Assembly: GCF_001625215.2 (NCBI RefSeq)
Contig: NC_030385.2
Coordinates: 861,135-925,134, forward strand
From: Daucus carota subsp. sativus
Lineage: Eukaryota > Streptophyta > Magnoliopsida > Apiales > Apiaceae
Direction: 5' to 3'
DNA length: 64,000 nucleotides
Translations under genes and position numbers: made by a program
Part shown: in pieces, positions 52,159-62,521 of the stretch
How the letters are laid out: each line of letters starts with the position of its first letter
Numbering within the stretch: position 1 is the first letter of the stretch
Notes under the pieces: generated by a model
Databases searched by the model: none
Told to the model about the DNA's origin: nothing
The model's input: the letters and a program-made list of their open reading frames with translations, nothing else

Positions 52159-54466
52159 TACTCAGACAGATGATCAAATTGCAAGACCACAAAAAAGGAA
52201 ATAGTATAAAACATAAAGTTGGTTGCAGTTCACACGTGTGGAGGGGCATCAGATTGTGACACTTTTGTCCTGCTTAAAATCTATAAATTTTGCACATATA
52301 TTAGTCTTATAGTCTATCTGTAGATACATATAATATAGCTGGATACATAATTACATGTATAATTATATATTTTTGTGGAATGTAAGTCCAATTTATATTT
52401 TTATATTTTTTTTTTTTGCTCAGTTTTTGGATTATGACAACTAGTGATCATGTAAAATTAGACCTGACAATGCATGTCGTTTCATATACTTTCGTGTCAT
52501 ATACAATCACCCATTACTGAAAAACATCTTTCACGAGTCTCTACACGGGTCCGAAAGAAAATTGGCTTTGAGTTAAGTGGCTCAATTATACGGGGAATTA
52601 GTTATTAAATAAAATCTTAGATAGGGATGAGTTTGGTAGTGAAAATCTGCAAATGTGACCCACCATGAATGGAGCTTCACCATATCTGGACCACATTATA
52701 CAACCATTTCTGCTAGACAAATGTCCCTGGATTTCAATTCTAATCATGGCTTGAGTTACTTTCTTCTTTTTCATTAACTCTGTGATTTGACAAAAGATTT
52801 TAATCTGTTACAGTAACAAACAAGCCAAGGTGGTGAAATGATAAGTGTGTTTTGTAGTGTTCTTACTTTTTCATAAACATGTTAGTTAAAGTAAAACCAA
52901 ATTAATACCACTTGGACATAAAGAGAGGCAGAGTTTACAGATTCACCAATGGAGTTGATTTTAAGTCAGTGCAAGTTAAAAGGGGTGGGAAATAATGATC
53001 AGATTAAAGTAGTAATCACTTAAAGAGATGATTAGTGGGACACTTTTGTTAGGTTTTCATTGATTATTAGCATGAAATGATTGACAATTAGTGTGATGCT
53101 CAATTTTTCAAGATTCAGGAACCTTTTTCGGACGTGCTGATGCGGAAGTCTTGTCATCTTCATCTTGTGCACTGTACTGGCTAAGGGATCGCAAGCATTT
53201 CTGAAGTTTCGGAAAGCCTTTGTTTAAGTAAAGAATATACATTTGACAATTGACACCATTTTATCAACTCTTTCCGTCTGATCAGACCTACTGTTGATAT
53301 ATTTTGGATCCGGATTCCTGACATGCGTATGTTAGTAGTATGTGTGGAAAAAAATGCTCGATAGTTTAATCCTAAATTTTTGATGTATATACAAGGTGCT
53401 ACAATATCATTGAGCAAAAAATTACATGTTTCTAGAATTTTTCATGTCAAACGTTTTTCTCCGTTATGTTCTAGATCAACGGTCATTTTCGAAAACTTAA
53501 TGTTTTGAAGCATTTGAAACCTTTATTTTAGGGAAGATCATTCCAAAGAGAAGGGAAAAAATTGGAACAGCTTGTAACATTCTATTTATTTTTCTGGAAA
53601 TTTATTTTTGGGGACTAGAGGAAGTTGACATTGAGCAATGGTTTAAAATATCAGCAAGAAACATGTCAATGGTAGGAGGAAGGTAAGGAAAGAATGTGTC
53701 TTCAACAATGTTGAGAGCAATGCTACGGGCTCGGGCTTCCTAATAAACACAAGTCCATGTTTTCTCAGGCCCATGTTTTCACATTTCAAGTAAGGTACCT
53801 CAACTCAAGGCCCAAGGGGGTGTTTGATAGTTGATACCTCAATGAACTTATCAATGGAGTGGTTTCGTTTTGATGATAGACTTTTCTTTGTAGAAAGAAA
53901 CCTTAGGAGATGGTATTTCTATAACTTTGATCTCATAATAAAAAGATCAACACTTCTAACAAAAAAGATACATACCGTGGCCGTTTGAATGAGTTTAAGA
54001 TAAATGCATATTGTTTAAAGTAAAAAAATGAAATAGAAGTAAGAAATAAATGATTAAAATGTTTGGGATAGAAGTAGAATCCGTGAAACAAAAGCTAGCA
54101 TTTGCAATTTTTTTAAGTATATCTTGAATTTTTAAAGAAACGGTACGAACAAGTGCTTTTAACTTATAAACCCAGAAGTTGAGCTTTTAATCTCCGGCCA
54201 AACACCCCCATTATCCATTAAACAAACATAGTACTAAAATGAAGAATTATAATCCAAACTTACATTTAATCTCCGTAAACAAACATAAGAAGATTATAAT
54301 TTTTGGAATTAACAATGAAGAATTATAACACATGAATTCTAATCTAGCAAAACAAACATAGATTATACCTTTATTATCTAGGCCAAGTTCCTTGTTGCAA
54401 TTTGTACATTATTTTGATTCAGGCATATTAGCAAACAGTTGTTATTACATAAACTACTAAAACTCT
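52159..54466. other. Intergenic region downstream of CYP90D1
   Basis: It contains the P450 3' UTR, AT-rich spacer and a MITE-like segment at 53816-54209. No coding frame is convincing. Confidence 0.5.
53816..54209. mobile_element. Probable hAT-like MITE, about 394 bp
   Basis: The ends GGGGGTGTTTGATAG and CTCCGGCCAAACACCCCC are imperfect inverted repeats. A GGCCGTTTGAATGAG string inside resembles the left end of the element at 6932-7495, so two related insertions may overlap here. Confidence 0.5.
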
Positions 54467-54769
54467 TTACAAAGATGATCCACAAAACGGACAGAAGCTA
54501 AACTGAGACTCAACTCCCCGGCCACAAATTTGACATCGAAGATCAACATCGTGAAGACGAGGCGAAGGCGGAAAAAAGAGATTACAATTGTTACAGTGCA
54601 TGAGCTGATCCTTTTCAGGCCAGCGCCAAACAGGCACGAAGAAGAGCTTGAGAACCTTGTCGTAGTCCACCAGATCGGAAGGTGATCGGCAGTTGAGACA
54701 TTTTCCGGCGCCGGATTTCACTACTTGCCTTACCTGATTCTCTACTCCTCCTGCAAAGAAGAAAAACAT
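54467..54769 (-). CDS. Small plant zinc-ribbon-like protein, function unknown
   Basis: A single exon of 100 codons plus stop. I chose the Met before FFFFAGGVENQV as start because the upstream 26 in-frame codons look like untranslated leader. Four CxxC knuckles (Cys24/27, 59/62, 79/82, 93/96) form two probable zinc sites. The core KVLKLFFVPVWRWP is strongly hydrophobic and aromatic. I recall similar short proteins across land plants, with no role known to me. Other start choices are possible. Confidence 0.8.
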   Translation of the reverse strand: MFFFFAGGVENQVRQVVKSGAGKCLNCRSPSDLVDYDKVLKLFFVPVWRWPEKDQLMHCNNCNLFFPPSPRLHDVDLRCQICGRGVESQFSFCPFCGSSL

Positions 54770-54945
54770 TTCTTGCTCTCTCTCTTTGGTTGGTTTAATA
54801 GGAGTAGTTGTTACCGTATTTATGTATGCTGTCCGGAAACATCTCACAGGTTCCGGACGTTTCTCTTATTTTTTTCAAAAATGATATGCAACTTGGAAGG
54901 CAAGAAATATTAAATTGAATAATTTTTTGTTAAATATAAAAACTA

Positions 54946-55181
54946 CTCCCTCCGTCCCTCCCTCTGAGTTGTATACGTTCACTGTTTGCACGCATTTTGA
55001 GGCTCCTATAAAATATAGTTGCAGAATGTTTTTTTAAAATTTTATTTTTTTAATAAAAGTTTAAACATCAAATTTTTATTCAGAGGAAAAAATTTCAAAA
55101 AATATCATGAAACTATATTTTAAACGAGCCTTAAAAAGCGTGCCAAAAAGTAACGTATACAATTGAATGGGACAAAGGGAG
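54946..55181. mobile_element. Stowaway-type MITE, 236 bp
   Basis: It starts CTCCCTCCGTCCCTCCCTC, ends GAATGGGACAAAGGGAG and is flanked by TA. GTATACGTTCAC near the left and CGTATAC near the right are inverted. It lies about 180 bp upstream of the zinc-ribbon start codon. Confidence 0.85.
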
Positions 55182-55610
55182 TATCTAATTATTATTTTAA
55201 GAAATAAAAAGTTATATATAAAATAAATTAAATAATTTTTAATGACATATTTTTTTTTATTTTTTTTTAATTACATAGTACATACAAATTGGTCAAAATA
55301 CAGATAATTTGACTATTAAAAAAAACATGTAATGTATTACAGGATGAAGAGGGTACTTTCTCGATAAATCTTAGATAAACTAGGGAAATAGAATAGGATC
55401 AAGCTGTATACTTAAAAAACTACTGCAGCAGCTTCTACATTATTTGGTAAGTTTTTGAACATCTGGTATCATGAAGCACCATGGACTATGTGAAAGAAAG
55501 AGCACGGTGAGACTCTATAACAATCACCTTGAGAAAAAAAAAAATCAAAATTTCAGCAGTTTGCTCAAATACTCATTGTATTGCCTATCAGAATGTTGAG
55601 CTGTGTCAAT

Positions 55611-55687
55611 CCAACTCCAGCGTCGCAAAAATAAATCCAACTCCAGCGTCGTAAAAATAAATCCAACTCCCGCGTCGTAAAAATAAA
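55611..55687. repeat. Three tandem copies of a 26-bp unit
   Basis: The unit CCAACTCCAGCGTCG plus AAAAATAAAT starts at 55611, 55637 and 55663 with one or two substitutions. Confidence 0.85.
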
Positions 55688-56267
55688 GAAGATTTATCTT
55701 CGATATAAACAGCAAAAAAACTCCATTACATAAGGCCTGTTGGAACTAGCCTCGAAACAAATTCATGCGGGCTTGGTCATGGTGCACAGGGTCACATCTG
55801 TATAGATGATTGAAAAGCTACTTCCCAATCCTTCTGTATTTGACTTCACATTGTTGACGACAGTGTCGAATTAAACAAGGCCAGTATGGTTAAAGCTAAT
55901 AGCAGCACTGAAAATGCGTATACAGTGGTTAAATTGTTGGTTTTCTAGCTAGTGAGAGATTTTCACTCGCTGATACAAATACATAAGGGACTTAGATTAT
56001 TATAACTATAATAATCTAAGGCTGTAGTAGCTTTTTTTGGTTACTTAAGTTACAAAATACCAACAAAATCTTTCTCCCCCATATATACAAGGACAAAACT
56101 ATATTACCCAAAAATAAACTCTTCACTTGATATAATCTCTCTGCAATTCATGACTAAGTGATGCCCTTCTACCTCTATCCCTTTCCGAGAAAGCAGGCAA
56201 CGTTGTGGTGTCGATAGTGAGCCCTTGATCCTTCCAGTGCCACTTTCGACAATGTAGTACTAAAAAG

Positions 56268-59200
56268 TTAATGTTGCTGCTGCTGCTGCTGCTGAATGGG
56301 GTAGATCCTTCCACTCCGACTGTGCACATCGTGTCCAGGTGTGGACATGTGACTCGAGTCCAAGATTGTATCTCCCTCCAGAATCCGAATCACCTTCAGC
56401 ACATATAAGAAGCAAGAGTTTAGCTATTTCATCGTGTGAACAATCAGAGTTTCAGAATGGAAGATGCTTTGAATAACAGTTTAGCTAGCCAAGGGTAGAA
56501 AAACATAAAAATATTTGTAGTATTATTCAAATCCATCCAGACGACTGCAGCAACCTTTACCTGAGACATGCGTGGCCTAAGCTGTGGATCTCGACTGATG
56601 CACAAGGACGCAGCTTGCAACATGCAAAAGACCTCCTGTTCTGAATAATTGTCCATTAACCGTGGATCCACCAACTCATCAATGGCATATTCCTCCAGAA
56701 GTGGGCGCGCCTTTTACACATTTGAACCATTAGTGATAAATACAGATGCAAAAATTTGCATGATGATGAATTTGGTATTAAATCAAAAGATATATAACTA
56801 ACAGATATGAAGATGCATACACACCCATTCTGTGAGGCACTGCTGACCCTTTGGTCGATTAAGATCCACTGCTTTTCTTCCGGTAACAAGCTCAACTAGC
56901 ACCACCCCTAACGAATAAACATCAGCCTTTTCTGTAATCTGGCCACTTTGAGCGTATTCTGGAGCCAAATATCTGATTAAAGCAAGACAAATCATTATAT
57001 TTCTATTGTACAAAATTAAGATGATTGGCAGAATATACCAAAATATCATTACATACCCAAATGTACCAATAACTCTGGTATCAACTCCAGTGTCGCCGTC
57101 TGGCTGCCACCTTGCTAGGCCAAAATCTCCGACCTTTTATACCAAGAACTAAGGTATCAGTACTACAATCTAGACACTAATATGCATACAATTATTTTAA
57201 AAGTAACATTCACTGCAGGCAGCAGCACATAACATTAGATGAGAACAGTTAATTAAATTTACAGTGAACTAAAAGTCATTCACCAAGTAAGATGTTTTCC
57301 ATACCAGTGGTTCAAAGTCATGGGTGATCAGAATGTTGTTAGGCCGCATGTCACGGTGTACAATACAACCGACCCTGCATTCTTCATGCAGATATCGCAA
57401 TCCTCGAGCAGCTCCCAAGGCAATCTTATGTCGTGCTGACCACTGTAGTGTATCTCGATGACGTCCTGGATATACCCATCGTACTTGGTAACTTTAATTC
57501 TTACAAGTAATTGCAAAAATGTTTAGCTAAATTCATAAGGAATACTACTATAAATTTATAAGACTTTGTTTCTGCTTCGAAATTCATGCAACGGAATATA
57601 AACTTTCAGCAACACATTATAATCGTAATTTTAATTATGTGTGAACTGTGAACAAGTTCTCAGAAACTAAAAAAGGAAGGCAATGCCAAAAATTATAATG
57701 ATATATGAAAAACTCATTTTTTCAGAAAAACTTTGTCTAAGCATTTTCATTTAGATTAATGCATTTCTAGTATTACAATGAGTAACACATTTTCCATTAT
57801 AGGTCTGCATACTTGCATATAACAAAAGGGGAAGAAATTTACCATAGAGATGTGAATCCAATGATCCATTACATATATATTCATATACAAGAAGCCTTCG
57901 ACCGTCCTCGATACAAAATCCAATCAACATTACAACATTCCGGTGTTGGGCACAGCTAAGAACTTCCACTTCAGAGCAAAATTCTCGATCCCCTTGAGAA
58001 CTAGCCAGTTTGTGTTGCTTGACAGCAACTGCCTGGCCATCAGGAAGAACTCCTCTGTGAACCGACCCATAGCCCCCTTCAGCCAAGAAATTTGCTTGAG
58101 AAAAACCTCCAGTAGCAAGCTCCAGTTCAGCAAAGGTGAACCATCTTGGTGGCTTCCCAAATGCAGGTGTCTTGTGCTGACATATCGAACATAATGGAGG
58201 TGGGCCAAGAGGAGCATTCCTGGATAAAGAAATTGCTTCTCTAACATTTCCACTGAATTCCATATCAGGTCTAAGGCTTCCAGCTGCATATCCAGTTTCT
58301 CGATCAAGATTAGAGAACTTCTCGTGCAAGGCCTTCATGGTACTAGTTTGGATGCGGTATTTAGACCCCTGTGAACTTTCTTCCCTGTGTGGGGATGAAA
58401 GTCGTTGAGAATTGCCTATGTCTAGCATCCATGGTTGGAACCTCATACTTGAGGAAGCCGACATAATTTCGCTATCTGAGTCTGAGCTTGATTCATCAAG
58501 ACCACCATTATATTTTTCAGCTAACAACTTCTCCTTCTTTAGGCCTTTATTTAACTCGGAAATAAAAAATGGTGAAGTACTTGGATCAGAGCTTGAAACA
58601 GATGAAGTTCCAGCTTCAGTGGCGGTAAAAACCTCAGGACTACTGGTCGGAGTAACCTGGGGTCCTTGAATTGAATCTAGAGAATCATTTTTTTCCAGTT
58701 GCTTCTCAGACGATTGATCCAACTCATGTGGTAACTGACAACCATCTTCTGGCTCTTTTTTAGGTGCTCCAACTAAATTTAGACGAAGAACTTTTGGTTG
58801 TGATTTCTTCATGACCAAAATGTTGCACTGTAGCTCTTCCATGCACCGTTTCTTTTCATGTTTGAGATGTCTGCGAATGAATTGCAATATAAGTGACTCG
58901 TATTCATAGCACCTACAGAACTTATCATTGATCTTAAAGTACAAAAAACATTACTTGTCCAGTACAACCCAGCTAGCCTGAATTTTTTTTGCTTCTGCAG
59001 CTACTGACCCACATGGAGATCCAGGAACAAGTTTTATTTTCACATTTATCTGCAAGAGAATATTGAAGAATGCTTAACACCATAAGAGAGAGGATCATTA
59101 CCAAATGATGCATGTTTAGATGCCCACTCTGACACCCACCTTATTAGGATCATAAACATCATGTAGTTGTAAGATCATTTGAGAGCAGGAATCTGTGATA

Positions 59201-60279
59201 TCAATCTTTTGTTCTGAACTTGTTCCCAAGTGAGATCTTCGATGGCCACTGGCACAATCCCCCGTAAACCTTGGGAAACTCCATTTTCTTCCTGTATAAA
59301 AGGATAATTGTCAGTACTCGCCTGCTCGAATATTTATCCAGATTGATATTCACTACAATTCATTGTGGAACACCATTAGTATAGGAAGCCTGGATAAATC
59401 CAAATGGGGTTACAATTTACAAAAACTACATATCCAATATTCTAACATAAAAGCTAGGCATATACACAATAAGAAACACAAATTGGCATGCATGTCAGCC
59501 AAAAAGTAATTCTAAACAAATTAGTTACAACCTGCACCGCCTGTTTCCCTACACTCTAATGCTGCATTTGAAGCAACAAGGTTTTAATTACAGGCGACAA
59601 GAATTGAGCAATATCAGTCATATATGAAGAATGGAACAAACTTCCAGAATTAGCATATTCGCGGAACATATAGATAGAGATGTAAAGAACAACTGCAGGC
59701 TTTATGTCAATTAAGTAATTAACCATAACTGCTGATGAACTAACATAAGGGAAAATCTACCAAACACTAGCAACAAGTAGAGGATAACCTTCTCGAGGGA
59801 TATTAGGAAGTAGATGGTTTAAGTATACGCGGAGGCATGTTGAGTAGGGGACAATGGTGAAGAACTGCAAGAATTCTAACATGAAAACAACTTAATATTA
59901 ATTGTACACAACACGGTAAAAAGAACACAAATACACAATAAGAATATGAATTCTTGTGACAGGAAGGCAACCCTTCAGCTAAATTCTCTAGGAAATATCC
60001 ATCAGCTCTTAGAGATTAAATTTAAATTGTTACAAAACTGAATACATACTTGGGCCACAATTTAACATAATGTAACTTGAGCAAAGCTAAAAGTATACCT
60101 GAACTTTGTGAAGGGACAATTACAAGCAGTGTGATGCAGTCCCCAGGTTGAACAACATGAGTCAAAGCCCAGATAAGTGCCGTCCTGGGTACTTCCTTCA
60201 ATGCCTTCACAGCTACAATAACCTTCGACGCAGCATTGGAGCCCTTCTCCTGCCTTCCTCTCTTCAATTCCAGACTCAT
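56268..60279 (-). CDS. Receptor-like cytoplasmic kinase with N-terminal USP-like domain
   Basis: Protein with an adenine-nucleotide alpha-hydrolase (USP-like) N-terminus and a PERK-like Ser/Thr kinase domain, as in Arabidopsis AT3G13690 and AT1G55200 (from memory). Nine exons (high to low): 60099-60279, 59140-59291, 58955-59049, 57843-58870, 57305-57465, 57057-57133, 56825-56972, 56561-56710, 56268-56393. They join to 705 codons plus TAA. The USP-like part covers about residues 18-145 (KVIVAVKA...ASWVVLDK). A Ser/Glu-rich linker follows. The kinase domain from about 390 has ATP-binding Lys427 (VAVK), catalytic loop HRDMRPNN (522-529) and DFG (542-544). Arg526 replaces the usual catalytic-loop lysine, and the family is often annotated as inactive for such reasons. 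The protein ends in a polyglutamine run encoded by a CAG repeat (56273-56293). There is no transmembrane segment. Confidence 0.9.
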
Positions 60280-61680
60280 TATCCCGAAAACAGAAACAGT
60301 AGTGCTTAAAAATTTTCAATTAACAAAGGTTTCAGCTATCAACAATCAACCCTCCAAATGCATTCCACTTCTTATCAAACTTTCACAAGGACAGAACTGA
60401 AACAAGTATGTATGTCCACAGTCCAGTTACATGAAAGAAGATCTCATTATTATTTGGTTGCTAGGTCCTCTGCCCCCACCATGAAATGAGTACTAATCCT
60501 GCATGTACAGCCAACATGGTCACTGCTTCCACACAACAAATGGGCCACCATGTGACCATGGTTCCACAGACTAGACCTTTCCCATCACAAACAGATTCAT
60601 ACATCTTAATATATCAAGAAACTCACCTAGCATCCTTTCTACAAATATTTCACAATTAATCACAAAAAACATACTCACCAACTATGAAAAAAATGAAATC
60701 TTTTAAACAAAAAAGAAGAAATCCCAGATAAATCCAAAAGGATAAGTAACTGTTTTGAGTGTACAATAGAAATAGAAGTGACAGAAAAGAACAAGGCAAC
60801 AAACATGGGCCTCCCTGACTCTCAAAACAGAGAGTCAACTAAAACCATTAATTAAATAACCCAGATCCAAAAAGTAAAATCTTCTTCTCTGGGCTATATT
60901 ATATCAAAAAAAAAAATTGGATTTTGATTAAGATGGCAAAATTCAATCCTCTACCTATTAATATCATCAAAAACTTATTGTTCAAATATAATCCTGACAC
61001 AAACAATTCTGAGACTTTAGGAGAACTGGTCACTAAACATGTACTGTTTATTTCAGCTTTGAATTGATATCACAAATGAGGGAAATTTCAACAGATGAAA
61101 AAGATAAACAAGCAGAATCCAAGGCTTTTTCTGTAAACCTTAAAAGCCCATCTCTGCAAAAGATCATGCACAAGTACAGCAATCGAGCCAGCAAAATCCA
61201 AAAGTTGAAACAGAGAATCAATGTCAAAACAAAGAGAAAGATACAAAGATGAACATGCAACAAAATACTACTCTATAAAGGTAGATATGAAAGGAAAGGT
61301 CACTGCAGCTCAAGTTCTTACAGTTTGACACTTGAGCAGAAGAGTTAGCATGATCACTATATTTTCGGCTACTTTTTCGCCACATATAGAAGTTGATACC
61401 ATGAAATTCTGGAAAAATTAACCTTGAATATTGTGCATTTCAAATGGGCCGTGTAAACAGTTAAGCAACTTTATAGATCTGACATTTCGATATTTGTGTC
61501 CGAAATTTTGTTGAGATAAATTTAAGGCTGAATGAAATTTTGAATTTGAATGAATTGGAGTAGGGACACGGCGGAGAAAAAGGCAGAAGCTGGATTTATG
61601 GCTTGTCTTGAGTACAGCTGCAATAGATCTACTTATTTTATTACACTGCTGCTGTAGTCCATAATGCCAAGTACGTTAAA
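60280..61680. other. Upstream region of the USP-kinase gene
   Basis: The kinase transcript probably starts within this region and may have one or more introns in its 5' UTR, but I cannot place them. A short LTR-like segment is at 60979-61039. Open frames up to 85 codons have no recognisable product. Confidence 0.4.
60979..61039 (+). mobile_element. Short solo-LTR-like segment related to the one in CYP90D1 intron 1
   Basis: It starts TGTTCAAATATAATCCTGA and ends GGAGAACTGGTCACTAAACA. It aligns at both ends with the 75-bp LTR at 49712-49786 and lacks about 14 bases in the middle. No primer-binding site follows, as expected for a solo LTR. The target duplication is not visible. Confidence 0.5.
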
Positions 61681-61686
61681 AATTAA

Positions 61687-61922
61687 TGTCTCCGTTTTGA
61701 AATACAGGTCGTTTGACTTTTTTTTTTACAGTGTTTTTAAGTCTTTTGACCGCAGGGTTAAAATCATTGTTTTTGAAATATTTTTTTCCTGAATAATAAT
61801 ATCAATCATATACTTTTATTCAAAAAAAAATTCAAAAATAATCATTTTTAGTATGTGGTCAAAGGATTTAAAAATGCGTGAAAAAAAGTCAAGCGATTTA
61901 TATTTTAAAATCCCTCTGGAAA
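61687..61922. mobile_element. Diverged Stowaway-like MITE
   Basis: The left part GTCTCCGTTTTGAAATAC and right part TTTTAAAATCCCTCTGG are degenerate inverted repeats. TCGTTTGACTTTTTT and AAAAAGTCAAGCGA pair inside them. Confidence 0.5.
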
Positions 61923-61961
61923 TTATTGACATTGAAATATATATAATTGAATCATATATTA

Positions 61962-62177
61962 TTCTTCCCGTCCCAGCAAATTGTTTACGTTAATTGTTTA
62001 CACATAATTTGAGGCTGCTATAAAATACAGTCCATAATATTTTTAGTTAATTTTTAAAAATAAAAGTTTAAACGTCAAATTTATGAAAAGTTTTAATAAT
62101 ATTATTAAAGTACACTTTATATAAGTCTCAAAATATGTGTCAAAAATAACGTAAACAACCTATTGAGACATAGAGAG
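61962..62177. mobile_element. Diverged Stowaway-like MITE
   Basis: The left end TTCTTCCCGTCCCAGCAAAT and the right end CTATTGAGACATAGAGAG are degraded inverted repeats. TTGTTTACGTTA and TAACGTAAACAA pair exactly inside. Confidence 0.6.
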
Positions 62178-62205
62178 TACTTCATTATCATCAAAATATT
62201 CTATA

Positions 62206-62519
62206 CTCCCTCCGTCCCAATGAATTATATACATTGGGATTGGACACGGAGACCAAGAAAAAGGGTAAAGAATGAGTAAAGTTAGATGAAAAGTGGGTAA
62301 AGTGGTGGGATCCATATATTTTTTAATAATAGATTTGAGGTAGTGGAGGAAAGTAGTGGTTGTAATAGTGTTTTTATTATAATAAAAAGAAGATAGTGGG
62401 AGAATGTAGTGGGTGGAATAGTGTTTTATATTATAAAAAAGTTGCTATTTTGGGAATGTATAGAAATGATGGGACATCCCAAAAAAGAAACTGTATAGAA
62501 TTAATTGGGACGGAGGGAG
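62206..62519. mobile_element. Stowaway-type MITE, 314 bp
   Basis: It starts CTCCCTCCGTCCCAATGAAT, ends TTAATTGGGACGGAGGGAG and is flanked by TA at both sides. It lies 28 bp from the preceding diverged copy. It also has internal near-duplicates of AGTGGGTAAAGTGGTGG-like strings. Confidence 0.9.
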
Positions 62520-62521
62520 TA

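Larger units (their letters stand above)
54770..56267. other. Spacer between the zinc-ribbon gene and the kinase 3' end
   Basis: It contains the short upstream region of the zinc-ribbon gene, a Stowaway MITE at 54946-55181, a 26-bp triplet repeat at 55611-55687 and the probable 3' UTR of the kinase. Confidence 0.5.
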
